Of a stretch of 64,000 nt of DNA, positions 45,735-56,774 are shown in pieces (the stretch's first letter is position 1; each line of letters starts with the position of its first letter). This stretch comes from Abelmoschus esculentus (Eukaryota > Streptophyta > Magnoliopsida > Malvales > Malvaceae). The stretch spans positions 12,474,501 through 12,538,500 of the forward strand of contig JAUCBN010000035.1 in the NCBI GenBank assembly GCA_035048815.1, read 5' to 3'. Made by a program: the position numbers and the translations under genes. The notes under the pieces are model-generated. The model did no database searches, had not been told where the DNA came from, and saw only the letters and a program-made list of their open reading frames with translations.

Positions 45735-46367
45735 AGTGTTAGTATGAATAAATGAAACAAAAGTTTAAGTTCCTCACCAATTCACAAACACAAAATCCTC
45801 ACAGACACTCCAAGGAAAGAAATATGGCACTCAATTAACTCGTGTTTACACACTCTGGGAATTCTGGCTTCTATTCCCCCTTCCGTGCTCACCAATCTCT
45901 TGCCTTTTACCTCTCAAATCTCTCAAATCAAGTTCTTAGATGAACTTACTCAAAACTTGTCAAATATCCTAAGAAATGATGGTGCTTGGGATGAAACAAA
46001 GCTTAGGTGTGCAAATAGAAAGAAGGAAAAAGTTTTAAAAAAGTTTAGGGATTGAATAAAGAAAATTTTCAAGGATTCAATTGAAAAGGAATAAAGAAAA
46101 ACAGAAACGTTACCACAAAACTCAACTTACAAATTGGTCTTGAGCAATCAAACTTGAGGAAATTCTCGGAGTTGGTTGCTTGGACGTTTGTACTTGAATC
46201 TTCAGCCTTTTAAAATTCGAAATTCTTTTTTATTCACTCTCTCTCTTTTTTAAATCTAATTCAGATTCCTTATATGCTAGAACAATCTGAATTTTCTTTT
46301 TTTTAATCAGAATTGAAATAACAAGAAATTGGGCTTACTTGATTCTTCCTTAGCTCTGATTACCATT
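45735..46367 (-). promoter_or_regulatory. B copy 2 leader and primer binding site
   Basis: The primer site at 46353-46365 reads TGGTAATCAGAGC on the minus strand, two bases from the LTR. GGGAAT/ATTCCC (45857-45878, 10-base loop) is the counterpart of the hairpins in A and K, about 125 bases upstream of gag. No gene is seen in the remainder. Confidence 0.7.
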
Positions 46368-47828
46368 TGATATCCTCTAACTCTCCAAAGATGCTTGTAG
46401 AGAGAAGCTTTGATTGCCCGGACCTTAGAATGCAAGCAAGCCTTGGATAACACTTGTTTCCGGAACAAAAGAATGTTAAATGTTGTTGGAAATAAGATAA
46501 GGATGATTTGAGAAGAGGTTATGGTGTAGGGTATTGTTTAGACGAAAATGAAGCTGTCTTGGTGAAGGGAATGCATGGGGATGTTCATGGTTGATTAAGG
46601 AAGGAAATGGAGGTGTTTAAATGAAGTAAATGATATGGAAGGATATGTTAAGGGATGGTGAAGAATGGTGGACGAAAATGGAAGGTGGATGGTGATTATG
46701 TGATGATGGAAAGATAGTATTCAAAGGGGCAACGGTTGAACTTATGTTATAGGAACATAAACCCAATCTAGTTGCAACTCTAAGGGTGGTAGATACACTT
46801 AGACTTCGTGGAAATGTAATTCCAGAAATCTAAAGTATAATGGATGGAGGGTGACGCCACAAAACAAATAGATGATTTGATAAATCGATAAAGTTCTTAA
46901 AAGAACAAGAATGAGAGATTAACTCACAAAATAAATAATCTGATTCAAAGTTGTGTGTTCAAATGCTAAAATGGCTACATATTTATAGGAAATGAAAGGG
47001 TGTGGCCAAGAGACATTCCCCTTTGAAAAGGTGGCTGAATAGTAGTGGCCTTAGTGTCTGTTTAATTGGTGGTGTCTTATCCTTAATCATTCAGCTTAAG
47101 TGGTGTCTCCTTCCAAGAATTGTTGTAACTTTTTTCGGTTCAAAATTCCAGCCTACACATCAACATTCATTGGAAAGATAAGAGATAGAGGAACAACATT
47201 CATGAAGACATCGAAACCCAATTCTACTTGTATCTTACTCAAAATTGGCAAATAAGTGGACCATCATGAATCTGCCCAATGAAGAGTGTTATCTCTTTGT
47301 TTTGGCGCCCAAACATGTTTCCCTCCATGGTTGGTTAGTTGTGTCTCTTAGGGAGGGAACTTGTCTTTCCATGGTTGATCTGAGCTAGCTAGCTGATTTA
47401 TCTAGCTGAAAGTTCACCATCTTTGAGTGATGATTTAAGCTGAACGACTAACCCCCTAGCTGCGTGAACTGATCCTTAGGGCCATTATACTCTCCTAGGA
47501 GTGTTTAGTACATTTTGGTGTTGATCGGAAGCTGGTAAGATCTTCAAACAATGATTCTTTGTTTTCAGCTCAAATAGTGCATTTGAGCCAAAACAGAGAT
47601 GGTCAATATAAGCTAAATAAAGAAACAACCTAAACAAATAAGTATGATGTTACTAAACATGTGTTGAATATTAATTATGCATAATATAAGCTAAATAAAG
47701 CCGTGGTTCAACACTAATTACGAAGTTATCAATAGTAATATATGGAAATAAACATTATAGGTATATAATATGAGATAGCAAGTGAGTGTAGCACATGAAT
47801 TGAGTAAATAAAGAGGATTAAGTAGAAC
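46368..47828 (-). repeat. 5' LTR of B copy 2, truncated by satellite
   Basis: It begins TGATATCCTCTAACTC and follows the left LTR with scattered changes and small deletions. The last ~65 bases are missing; satellite begins after AAGTAGAAC at about 47828. Confidence 0.8.
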
Positions 47829-48584
47829 CATTGTCTTCGAGTGCATGTCATTGTGAACTGTCCCTCTCTTTGAGCGTATACTGTGATGGACGACCCCACT
47901 CCTTGAGCGTAAGTTGCGATGAATGACCCCTCTCTTCGAGTTCATGTCATAATAAATGATCCCTTTCTTAGAGCGTATACCGTGATGGAAGACCCCTCTC
48001 TTTGAGTGTATGTCACGATGAATGGCACCACTCTTCGAGTGCATGTCATAGTGAACGGTCCCTTTCTTAGAGCGTATACCGTGATCGACGACCCTTCTCT
48101 TTGAGCGTATGTCGCGATGAATGACCCCTCTCTATGAGCTCATGTCATGGAGAATGGTCCCTCTATTTGAACGTATGTCGCAATGAAAAAACCCTCTCTT
48201 CGAGTGCATGTCATAATAAACATTTCCTCTATTTGAGCGTATACCGTGATCGATGACCCCTCTCTTTGAGCATATGTTCGATGAATGACCCATCTCTACG
48301 AGTGCATGCCATGGTGAACGGTCCCTCTCTTTGTGCGTATACCGTCGTTATTTGAGCGTATGTCGTGATGAAAGACCCCTATCTTCGAGTGCATGTCATA
48401 ATGAACGGTCCCTCTCATTGAGCGTATGTCGCGATGAATGACCCCTCTTGTCAAGTGTATGTCATAATGAACAATTCCTCTCTTTGAGCGCATGTCACGA
48501 TGGACGACCCCTCTCTTTGAGCGCAAGTCGCGATGAATAAACCATCCATTGTTTAGACCGTATACTGTGATGGACGACCATTCT
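47829..48584. repeat. 99-bp satellite, block 6
   Basis: S1-S2-S3 subunits, ending GACGACCATTCT directly before the TGATGTGTGCC start of an E-type LTR. The same border recurs at 58173/58174, so the two blocks derive from one ancestral segment. Confidence 0.92.
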
Positions 48585-49603
48585 TGATGTGTGCCAATCT
48601 TGTTGATGATGCTGAGTGGCACACTTTGATTGTAGGACCTAGGAAGGAAGGAAGTCTCTCCCAAGAATTGACTGCAAAATGAAGAATTAAGAATAAAAGA
48701 TGAAAGGAATAAGTAGAATTAATAAAAGGAATAGTTTAGGGACTGATTTGGAAGTGGAAGGATGTGTGGTGTTGATGAGGGTGAATGGATGTTTAGGACG
48801 TTTTGTGGTGATGACAAAGGATTGGAATGATGTATAGAATATGAGGATATGTAACGAATGGTGAAATGGAAATAGTATCTTAAAGATAATCAAGGAAGAA
48901 ACTAGGTTATAGAAACCCTAATCCTGAACCTTATATTGATCTTTAAGGAAGAAACTAGGTTATGGAAATAGTATCTCTTTGTTTTGGTGCCCACTTGCTT
49001 TCCCTCCAATATCTTGGCATCCAATGTGGATGATGGACGGACATGATGCTTGGTAAAGGGTTGGTGACCTTCGGGTGTAGATGAGATGAGCTAATCAAGC
49101 TGGGAGTGAGCTGAATTAAACTGAGCTATCTAGCTGAAAGACATAGCTAAAGATTGAAGCTGAAATAAGCTAATCTAAGATGCCTTTAGCAAAGTGAGTT
49201 GGTCTGTTAGCTTCCCTATACTCTCTTCTAGTGCTAGGAGTATTTTGGAGCTGATCCGAATCTCCTAAGACCTCGTTTTGAATTATGCTTCATTTGAGCT
49301 CATATGGGATTTGTGAGCTGACATGAAGCTAGTTTTGAGTCCTTTAAGTACTGTAGGAGTGTTCCATGCATTTTCAAGCTATTCTGAAGTTGGCTCCTTG
49401 TGTTTCTAGCATTGCCTTCCGTTTAGCTTCTTCTGAGCTAACTGAGCTAACACCGAGCTAATACATACTCCTTGAACAATATGTAAGTTCTATGAAGAAA
49501 ACATAATAATTGAAATAATGAGAATACTTAAAATAACTTAATATAAATTTAGATATAAGCTGAAACTTAATAATGTGGTTAAATGACTATTCATGTTTAT
49601 AGC
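48585..49603 (-). repeat. E-type LTR fragment, minus orientation
   Basis: It starts TGATGTGTGCCAATC and corresponds in reverse to about 35090-36639. There is an internal deletion near 48960, and a copy of the GAGCT cluster at 49080-49470. The far end is cut by satellite at about 49603. No gene is seen. Confidence 0.75.
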
Positions 49604-50153
49604 CCTGTCCTTGAGTGTATATCGCGATGAAAGACCCCTCCCTCTCTTTGAGCGTATATCGCGATGAAAGACCTTTATCTTCGAGTGCATGTCATAATGA
49701 ATAGTCCATTTCTTAGAGTGTATACCGTGTTGGATGACCCCTATCTATGAGCGTATGACACGAAGAATGACCCCTCTCTTTGAGCATATGTCGCGATGAA
49801 TGAACCTTATCTTCGAGTGCATGTAATAATGAACGATCCTTCTCTTTGAGTGTATACTATGATGTACGACCCCTTTGTTTGAGCGTATTACTCGATGAAT
49901 GATACCTCTCTTCGAGTGCATGTCATAATGAACGATCATTTTCTTAGAGCGTATACCGTGATGAATGACCCCTCTCTTTAAACGTAAGTTGCGGTGAATG
50001 ACCCCTCTCTTCGAGCGTATGTCATAATGAACGGTCATTCTCTTTGAGAGTATACCGTGATGGACGACCCCTCTCTTTAAGTGTATGTCGTGATAAATGA
50101 CCCCTCTCTTCGAGTGAATGTCATAATGTACGGTCCCTTTCTGAGAGCGTATT
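49604..50153. repeat. 99-bp satellite, block 7
   Basis: A short array of S1-S2-S3 subunits between an E-type LTR fragment and the 3' end of a LINE. A 139-codon minus-strand frame (49745-50164) is periodic and not considered a gene. Confidence 0.92.
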
Positions 50154-50265
50154 AGAGAATCCATTCTAATTTCTTTTTGAAAGAAAGGGCCTCATTAAAA
50201 AAACCCTATAGCCAGTCACCTCGGGAGGTGAGTAGGCCCCTATGAGGAAAAGACTACCCAAGTTT

Positions 50266-50706
50266 TTATTGAGAAGAAGAGGAGAACCTCGCTGAGTTTA
50301 TAGAAGCCCGAATAAAATCGGGAAAGTTACATCCAAACGAGAAAGAAAGAAAAGAACACAAAGCTCTAGAAGCAAGGACATGAGCTACAACATTTGCTTC
50401 TCTAGGTACATAACAAATCTTACAATCAGGCAAAGCATTAAGAGTATAACGAATTCGAGACACTAAAGGTTGCACTGTGGAAAGATCATGATGATGGGTG
50501 TTGTTAACTTTGTTGGCAATGGAAGTAGAATCGGTCTCAAGGATGACATTAGACCAGCCATCATCAACAATAAGATTAATTCCCTCCAAAATGGCAAGAG
50601 CTTCGGCTGAAGCTGGATCTAGACAGAAGGCGAGGGGCATAGAGCGTCCACCAAGGACAGAGCCTGAAGAATCCCAAGCAATGACACCTGCAGCAACTCC
50701 CTTCAA
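50266..50706 (-). pseudogene. LINE RNase H domain
   Basis: A 146-codon frame starts within the domain. It shows the acidic positions AWDSSG, EALAILEG and LETDSTS, and ends YVPREANVVAHVLAS, where plant RVT_3-type RNase H often has histidine at the last position. It would degrade RNA in the RNA-DNA hybrid during target-primed synthesis. It lies downstream of the zinc-binding domain, in a different frame, so the ORF2 is broken. Confidence 0.85.
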
Positions 50707-50795
50707 AATTGGTTAAAAGGCGCCATCCTATTAACCTTAACAAAACCGTGGTCCGGTTTTGTCCATCTAGCCTGAGCAAAGGTGGGCTCAACTAG

Positions 50796-51665
50796 TCAAG
50801 ATCTTAGATGGAGAGCATCATTGGCTGATGTATAATCGTCGAAGAGTTTTCGTGCGTTCGATAGAGTCAACCATGGTGGATTGAGATGATTATTATGCAC
50901 AAAGTCATTACGACGATTCCATAAGTTCCATAGATTTGTTATTAGGAAGGAGAATTGGTGCAATGAGAGAAAACCAGCTATTTTAGAAAACCACTGGTGG
51001 GGGGAAATTGAAGTATTAGAGAAAATATGGCCTAGAAACCCTGCCAAATGGAGAGCTTCCATGGCACTAGGACAATCCCTTAAAGCATGAAGGGTAGTTT
51101 TAATATTCGTATTACAAATTGGGCAAACCCTAGTACCGAGATTTACTTTGAGGATTTTGTGGCTAGACGGTAGGGCATCATGGCTTAATCGCCATCCAAA
51201 GGAACGAACCTTAGGCAAGGTAGGCAACTTAGAAAGTACTTTCCATAGCCTAGAGGGTCTATTAACCGGCCCTAGTTGCAGTTGGAGAAATTGATAACCA
51301 GAACACACAGTATAGATGCCAGAGTCGTGATGACCCCAAAGGGTAGTATCTTTCGTATCATTAATGATTGGTACATTAAGGATTTTGTTAGCATCTTCGT
51401 GAGAGAAATAATCTCTCACCTTGGATTCATCCCATTGGGGTAGATTAGACAACATAAAAAATCCCGCTCGAAGAGGGACTTCCTCATTCACTTCATAATC
51501 GCCATAAAGGTGTAAAGGCTTAGATCCTCCCCAATTGTCGAAGTGGATCTGTATCTGACTTGACATACCTGGTCGTTTAAAGAATCCATTTCCAAGTTTA
51601 AAGATAGCTATACTAAGACCTTTCCAAGCAAAGGAAGATCTTCGAGTAGAATCGGATTCGAGCAC
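50796..51665 (-). pseudogene. LINE RT-associated zinc-binding domain (zf-RVT)
   Basis: A 289-codon frame includes LWKVLSKLPTLPKVRSFGWR followed by CPICNTNIKTTLHALRDC, the C-x2-C...H...C pattern of the zf-RVT domain found after plant LINE reverse transcriptase. Upstream it carries the segment with WGHHDSGIYTVCSGYQFL, typical of the same ORF2 proteins. It is separated by frameshifts from the RT pieces on its 5' side and from RNase H on its 3' side. Confidence 0.85.
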
Positions 51666-51826
51666 AGAACCTGATGGATAATATTTGCACTTGTAGACCT
51701 GACTAGGAAGAATATCAGGCTCAAAATTTATTCTCCAAATTGTTTACCAAGTAACACAATGTTAAAATGGCGAAGATCGCAAAATCCAATACCTCTGACT
51801 GCTTTTGGTAGACAGATAGTATCCCA

Positions 51827-52569
51827 CTAAAGCATATGCCATCCACGTTTATCAGCTTTTCTCGATGACCAGTAACGACGTATCGAAGTAGTCATATCAT
51901 CGATAATGTTTTGGGGTAGAAAGTAACAAGACATAACATTTTGTGGCATTGATTGTACGACAAATTTGATTAAAATTTCTCTACCGCTAAAGGAGAGCAA
52001 ATGCTTATACAATTTGCTAAGACAAGCATTCATTTTGTCTCTAGTAAAACCCAAAGGTGTTGTCTTATTCTTCCCAACGAGGAGTGGAACCCCCAAATAA
52101 ATACCAGGGTCATCGACCTCTCTTACATTAAGGATGTTATTGATTTCTTATCGAAGGGATGTAGATGTTTAGCATGAGAAATATATAGTTGATTTTTCAA
52201 AATTTACCGCCTGACCAGACGAAATGGCATAAGTATGCAAAGCGTCCTTGAGGTGTTGAGCTTCTGTAGTTGTATTCTTAATGAACACCACACAATCATC
52301 AGCAAAGAGGAGGTTATTTATGCAGGGGCCGTTCCTGCTAGCACAAAGGCCAGGGAGATTGCCAATAACTTTCTCAGCATTGAGCAATACTGAAAAACCT
52401 TAAGTACACAAAAGAAACAAGAAAGGTGAAAGGGGATCTCCTTGTCGAAGCCCTCTTTGAGGTTTAAAAGGTCATGAAAGAGAATCATTAACACATACTT
52501 GAAAAGACACAGAAGTGACACAATTCATAATAAGGGAAACCCATTTGTCATTAAAACCTAGATGGAGAA
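51827..52569 (-). pseudogene. LINE reverse transcriptase, C-terminal part
   Basis: Broken frames encode SVSFQVCVNDSLS, then NNLLFADDCVVFIKNTT with the F-A-D-D catalytic motif (about 52280-52310), then the thumb region LSFSGREILIKFVVQSMP (about 51975-52025). The fingers and first catalytic aspartate are missing because of 5' truncation. Stops and frameshifts between the pieces show it is inactive. Confidence 0.88.
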
Positions 52570-52578
52570 TAATAAGGG

Positions 52579-53529
52579 AATGACCCCGCTCTTCAACTGC
52601 ATGTCATAATGAACAATCTCTCTCTTTGAGCGTATACCGTGATCGATGACACCTCTCTTTGAGTGTATGTCGCGATAAATGACCACTCTCTTTGAATGCA
52701 TGTCATAGTCAATGGACCCTTTCTTAGAGCATATACATGATGGAAAACCTGTCTCTTTGAGCATATGTCGCGTTGAATGACCCCTCTCTTTGAGCATATG
52801 TCATAATGAATGGTCACTCTCCTTGAGCGTATGCCGTGATGGATGACCACTCTCTTTGAGAGTATGTTGCGATGAATAACCCCTCTGTTCGAGTGCCTAT
52901 CATGGTGAACAGTCCCTCTCTTTGAGCGTATACCATGATGGACGACCCCTCTCATTGAGCGTACGTCGCGATGAATGACCCATCTCTTTGAGTGCATGTC
53001 ATAATGAACGGTCCTTGTCTTTGAGCATATACCGTGATCAATGACCCCTCTTTAGCGTATGTTGTGATGAATGACGCCTCTCTTCGTGTGAATGTCATAA
53101 TGAACGATCCCTTTCTTAGAGCGTGTACCGTGATGGATGACCCCTCTCTTTGAGTGTATGTCGCAATGAATGACCCCTCTCTTCGAGTGTATGTCATAAT
53201 GAACGGTCCCTCTCTTTGAACGTATACAGTGATGGACGACCCCTCTCTTTGAGCGTTTGTTGCGATCAATGACCCCTCTCTTCCAATGCATGTCATGGTG
53301 AACGGTCCCTCTCTTTGAGCGTTAACCGTGATGGACGACCCCTCTCTTCGAGTGCATGTCATAGTGAATGGTCCCTTAGAGCGTATATCGTGATGGACCA
53401 ACCCACTCTTTGAGCGTATGTCGCGATGAATGACCCCTCTCTTCGAGTGCATGTCATAATGAATGGTCCCTCTCTTTGAGCGTATACTGTGAGGGACGAA
53501 CCCTCTCTTTGAGCGTATGTCGCGATGAA
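52579..53529. repeat. 99-bp satellite, block 8
   Basis: This block has regular S1-S2-S3 order. A clean unit is 53412-53510, with subunit starts at 53412, 53445 and 53478 and the next unit at 53511, which fixes the 33/99-base periods. A 166-codon minus-strand frame is periodic. It ends at a C-type LTR fragment. Confidence 0.95.
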
Positions 53530-54364
53530 TATGGGATAATGAAGGCTAAGGAATACGGGAATAAGTTTGAAGAAGGCCTCAAGACTCAAATTTGCTCGTA
53601 TCCAATTCCAAAATAGTGAACAAGTTGTCTTTACTATCCCTTAAATGGTGATAATGATGGCTATCATTGCATGTCTTCTCTTTCTTACTTGCTGAAACTG
53701 ACAACCTTAAAATGATTAAAGACTCTCTTGAAAGCCTTAAAACCATTGCTGGAAATAACAACATTCAAGTGGTGTAATTGCTCCATTGAATTGCATTGTA
53801 ACCAATCAGCCTTGATGGGTCTTCAAGGGACTTTAATTGATGTAAATGCCTTGTCATTCCTGAGAATATGATAAACCATTTGCTCCCAAAGAATGCCCTA
53901 GCTGAAATATATAAGCAACCATTAGATAATAACTTATTCAATAAAAATAAAAGTGAATGCATGAAACAGATTTAATGAGCTAGATTAGTTAATGAAATAG
54001 TTATATTGAATAATCTAGTTTAATTAATTAACTCACACACTAAATTAACTTATAAAAACATAAGAAAATTAATATGCTTTAAGTGAACTATCATGCATTA
54101 ATTAAACTAATGAACTTAATTGAACTAACATGTTTAAATGAACATCAAGCATTATTTATTCTTGCACACATGCTGAAATTAAATTTAAAAACTTAAGAAA
54201 GAACTCATGCAAACTCATGCACAAGTAGGAGGCTGTATTGTATTCTCTATTTCTAGCCTTGAATAAATAGATTTCCCATGGCCTCTTTGAATTTCTGGGT
54301 TTTAGCACGAGTCATAGGTCCAATAGGAAATTCTTCTGATTCATTGTTGGTTGTGATCATATCA
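53530..54364 (-). repeat. Family C LTR, 3'-side fragment
   Basis: It corresponds to about 60540-61459 of the full C LTR and ends at the LTR terminus GTGATCATATCA. The minus strand of the last ~110 bases encodes the GPMTRAKTQ-type tail. Satellite follows immediately, with the same junction as at 4852. Confidence 0.82.
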
Positions 54365-56774
54365 TTGAGCTTATACCGTGATCGATGACCCCTCTCTTTG
54401 AGCATACCTTGCGATGAATGACCCCTCTCTTCGAGTTCATGTAAAAATGTACGGTCCCTTTCTTAGAGCATTTGGCGTGATGAACGACCCCTCTCATTGA
54501 GCATAAGTCGCGATGAATGACCCCTATCTTTGAGTGCATGTCTTGGTGAACGGTCCCTTTCTTTGAGCGTATACCGTGATAGACAACTCCTGTCTTTGAG
54601 CGTATGTCGCAATGAATGACCCCTCTCTTCGAGTGCATGTCATAACAAGTAATCCCTTTCTTAGAGCGTACACCGTGATGGATGACCATTCTCTTTGAGG
54701 GTATATCGCAATGAATAAGCCCTCTCTTCGAGTGTTTCATAATGAACAGTCTCCTTCTTAGAGCTTATACCATGATGGAAGACCCCTCTCTTTGAGCGTA
54801 TGTCGCGGTGAATGACCCCTCTCTTCGAGCCCATGTCATAATGAATGGTCCATCACTTTGTGCGTATGCCGTGATAGACGACCCTATCTTTGAGCATATG
54901 TCACGATGAATGACCCCTCTCTTCGACTGCATGTCATAATGAACGGTCCCTTTCTTAGAGCGGATATCGTGACGGAATGACCCCTCTCTTCGAGTTCATG
55001 TCATAATGATCCCTCTATTTAAGCGTATGTCGCGGTAAATGACCCCTCTTTTCGAGCGTATGTCATAATGAATAGTCCCTCTCTTTGAGCGTATGCCATG
55101 ATGGATGACCCCTCTCTTTGAGCGTATGTCGCGATGAATGACCCCTATCTTTGGTGTGCGTGTCATAATGAACGGGAGCGTATACTATGATGGACTACCC
55201 CTCTCTTTGAGTGTATGTCGCAATGAATGACCCCTCTTCGAGTGCATGTCTTAATGAGCGGTCTTCGACTGCATATACCGTGATCGATGACCATATACCG
55301 TGATCGACTGCATATACGGTGATGGACTACCCCTCTCTTTGAGCATATACCGTGATCGATGAGCACTCTCTTTGAGTATATGTTGCGATGAATGACCCTT
55401 CTCTTCGACTGCATGTCATGGTGAATGGTACCTCTCTTTGATCGTATGTCACGATGAATGACCCCTCTCTTCGAATGCGTGTCTTAATGAACGGTCCCTT
55501 AAGGTGTATTCCCAGATGGACGACCCTTCTCTTTGAGCGTATGTCACGATGAAATACCCCACTCTTCAAGTACATGTCATAATGAACTGTCCCTTTCTTA
55601 GAGCGTATACCGTGATGGACGATCCCTCTTTGAGCGTATGTCACGATGAATGACCGCTCTCTTTGAGTGCATGTCATTATGAACGGTCCTTTTCTTAGAG
55701 TGTATACCGTGATGGACGACCCTTCCCTTTGAGTGTATGTCTCTATGAATGACCCCTCTCTTTGAGTGAATGCCATGGTGAATGGTCCTTCTCATTGAGT
55801 GTACGTCGTGATGGACAACACCTCTCCTTCAGCGTATGTCGGGATGAATGACCCTTTTGTTCGAGTGCATGACATAATTAATGGTCCCTTTCTTAGAGAG
55901 TATTCTGTGATAGAAGACACCTCCCTTTGAGCGTATGTCGCGATGAATAACCCCTCTGTTCTAGTGCATGTCATAATAATGGTTCCTTTCTTAGAGCGTA
56001 TACCGTGATGAACGACCCCTCTCATTGAGCGTATATCGCGATGAATGACCCCTCTCTTCGAGTGCATGTCATGGTATACGGTCTCTCTCTTTCAGCGTAT
56101 GTCATGGTTGACGACTCTTGTCTTTGAGCGTTTTTCGCGAAGAATGACCCCTATCTTCGAGTGCCTGTCATAATGAACAGTCCATCTCTTTGAGCGTATG
56201 TCGCGATGAATGACCCCTCTTCAAGTGCATGTCTTAATGAACGATCCCTTTCTTAGAGTGTATACCGTGATGGACGACCCTTCTCTTTGAGCATATGTCG
56301 CGAGGAATGAACTCTCTCTTCAAGCATACGTCATAATGAACGATCCCTCTCTTTGAGTGTATGTTGCGATGAAAGACCCCTCTCTTTGAGTGCATCTCCT
56401 GCTGAATGGTCCCTCTCTTGGAGCTTGTTATAATGAATGGTCCCTTTCTAAGAACGTATACCACGATGGACGACCCCTCTCTTTGAGCGTATGTCGCGGT
56501 GAATTATTCCTCTCATCGACAGTATGTCTTCATGAACGGTCCCTCTCTTTGAGCATATGTCGTGACGGGCGACCCCTCTCTTTGAGCTTATGTCGTGATG
56601 AATGACCCATATCTTCGTGTGCATGGGTGAACGGTCCCTCTCTTTGAGCGTATACCCTGGTAGATGACTCCACTCCTTGAGCATATGTCGCGATGAATGA
56701 CCCCTCTCTTCGAGTGCTTGTCATAATGAACGGTCCCTTTCTTAGAGTGTATACTGTGATGGACGACCCTTCTC
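54365..56774. repeat. 99-bp satellite, block 9
   Basis: A 2.4-kb array. Its start resembles block 1 (4853 onward), including a CCTTGCRATGAATGACC variant. Around 55260-55330 short ~25-base repeats of CGACTGCATATACCGTGATC break the 33-base phase. Minus-strand periodic frames are not considered genes. Confidence 0.93.

Larger units (their letters stand above)
42096..47828 (-). mobile_element. Family B element copy 2: two LTRs, gag-protease only
   Basis: This minus-strand element has a left (3') LTR 42096-43861 (1766 bp), a polypurine tract (plus strand TCCCCTTCTTCTTTTGGG), about 2.5 kb of internal sequence, a primer site and a right (5') LTR from 46368 that is cut at about 47828 by satellite. 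Internal content is leader, gag, zinc knuckle and protease only; reverse transcriptase, RNase H and integrase are absent. The left LTR ends ATATTA where ATATCA is expected, a single C-to-T change. The LTRs have clearly diverged, so insertion is old. Mobility would need enzymes from a relative such as K. Confidence 0.88.
50154..52578 (-). mobile_element. 5'-truncated L1-type LINE in satellite
   Basis: This minus-strand non-LTR retrotransposon carries the C-terminal part of reverse transcriptase, a zinc-binding RT-associated domain and RNase H, then a ~110-base 3' tail with CTATAGGGTTTTTTTAATGA on the element strand. It is truncated at about 52578, within the RT region, as is usual for LINEs. 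Satellite flanks both sides. I see no clear target duplication, and the satellite phase is not the same at the two borders, so some bases may have been lost. Confidence 0.85.

Noticed and set aside
50154..52578. Target duplication for the LINE
   Set aside because: The two flanks are satellite in different phases and no convincing direct repeat adjoins both ends.
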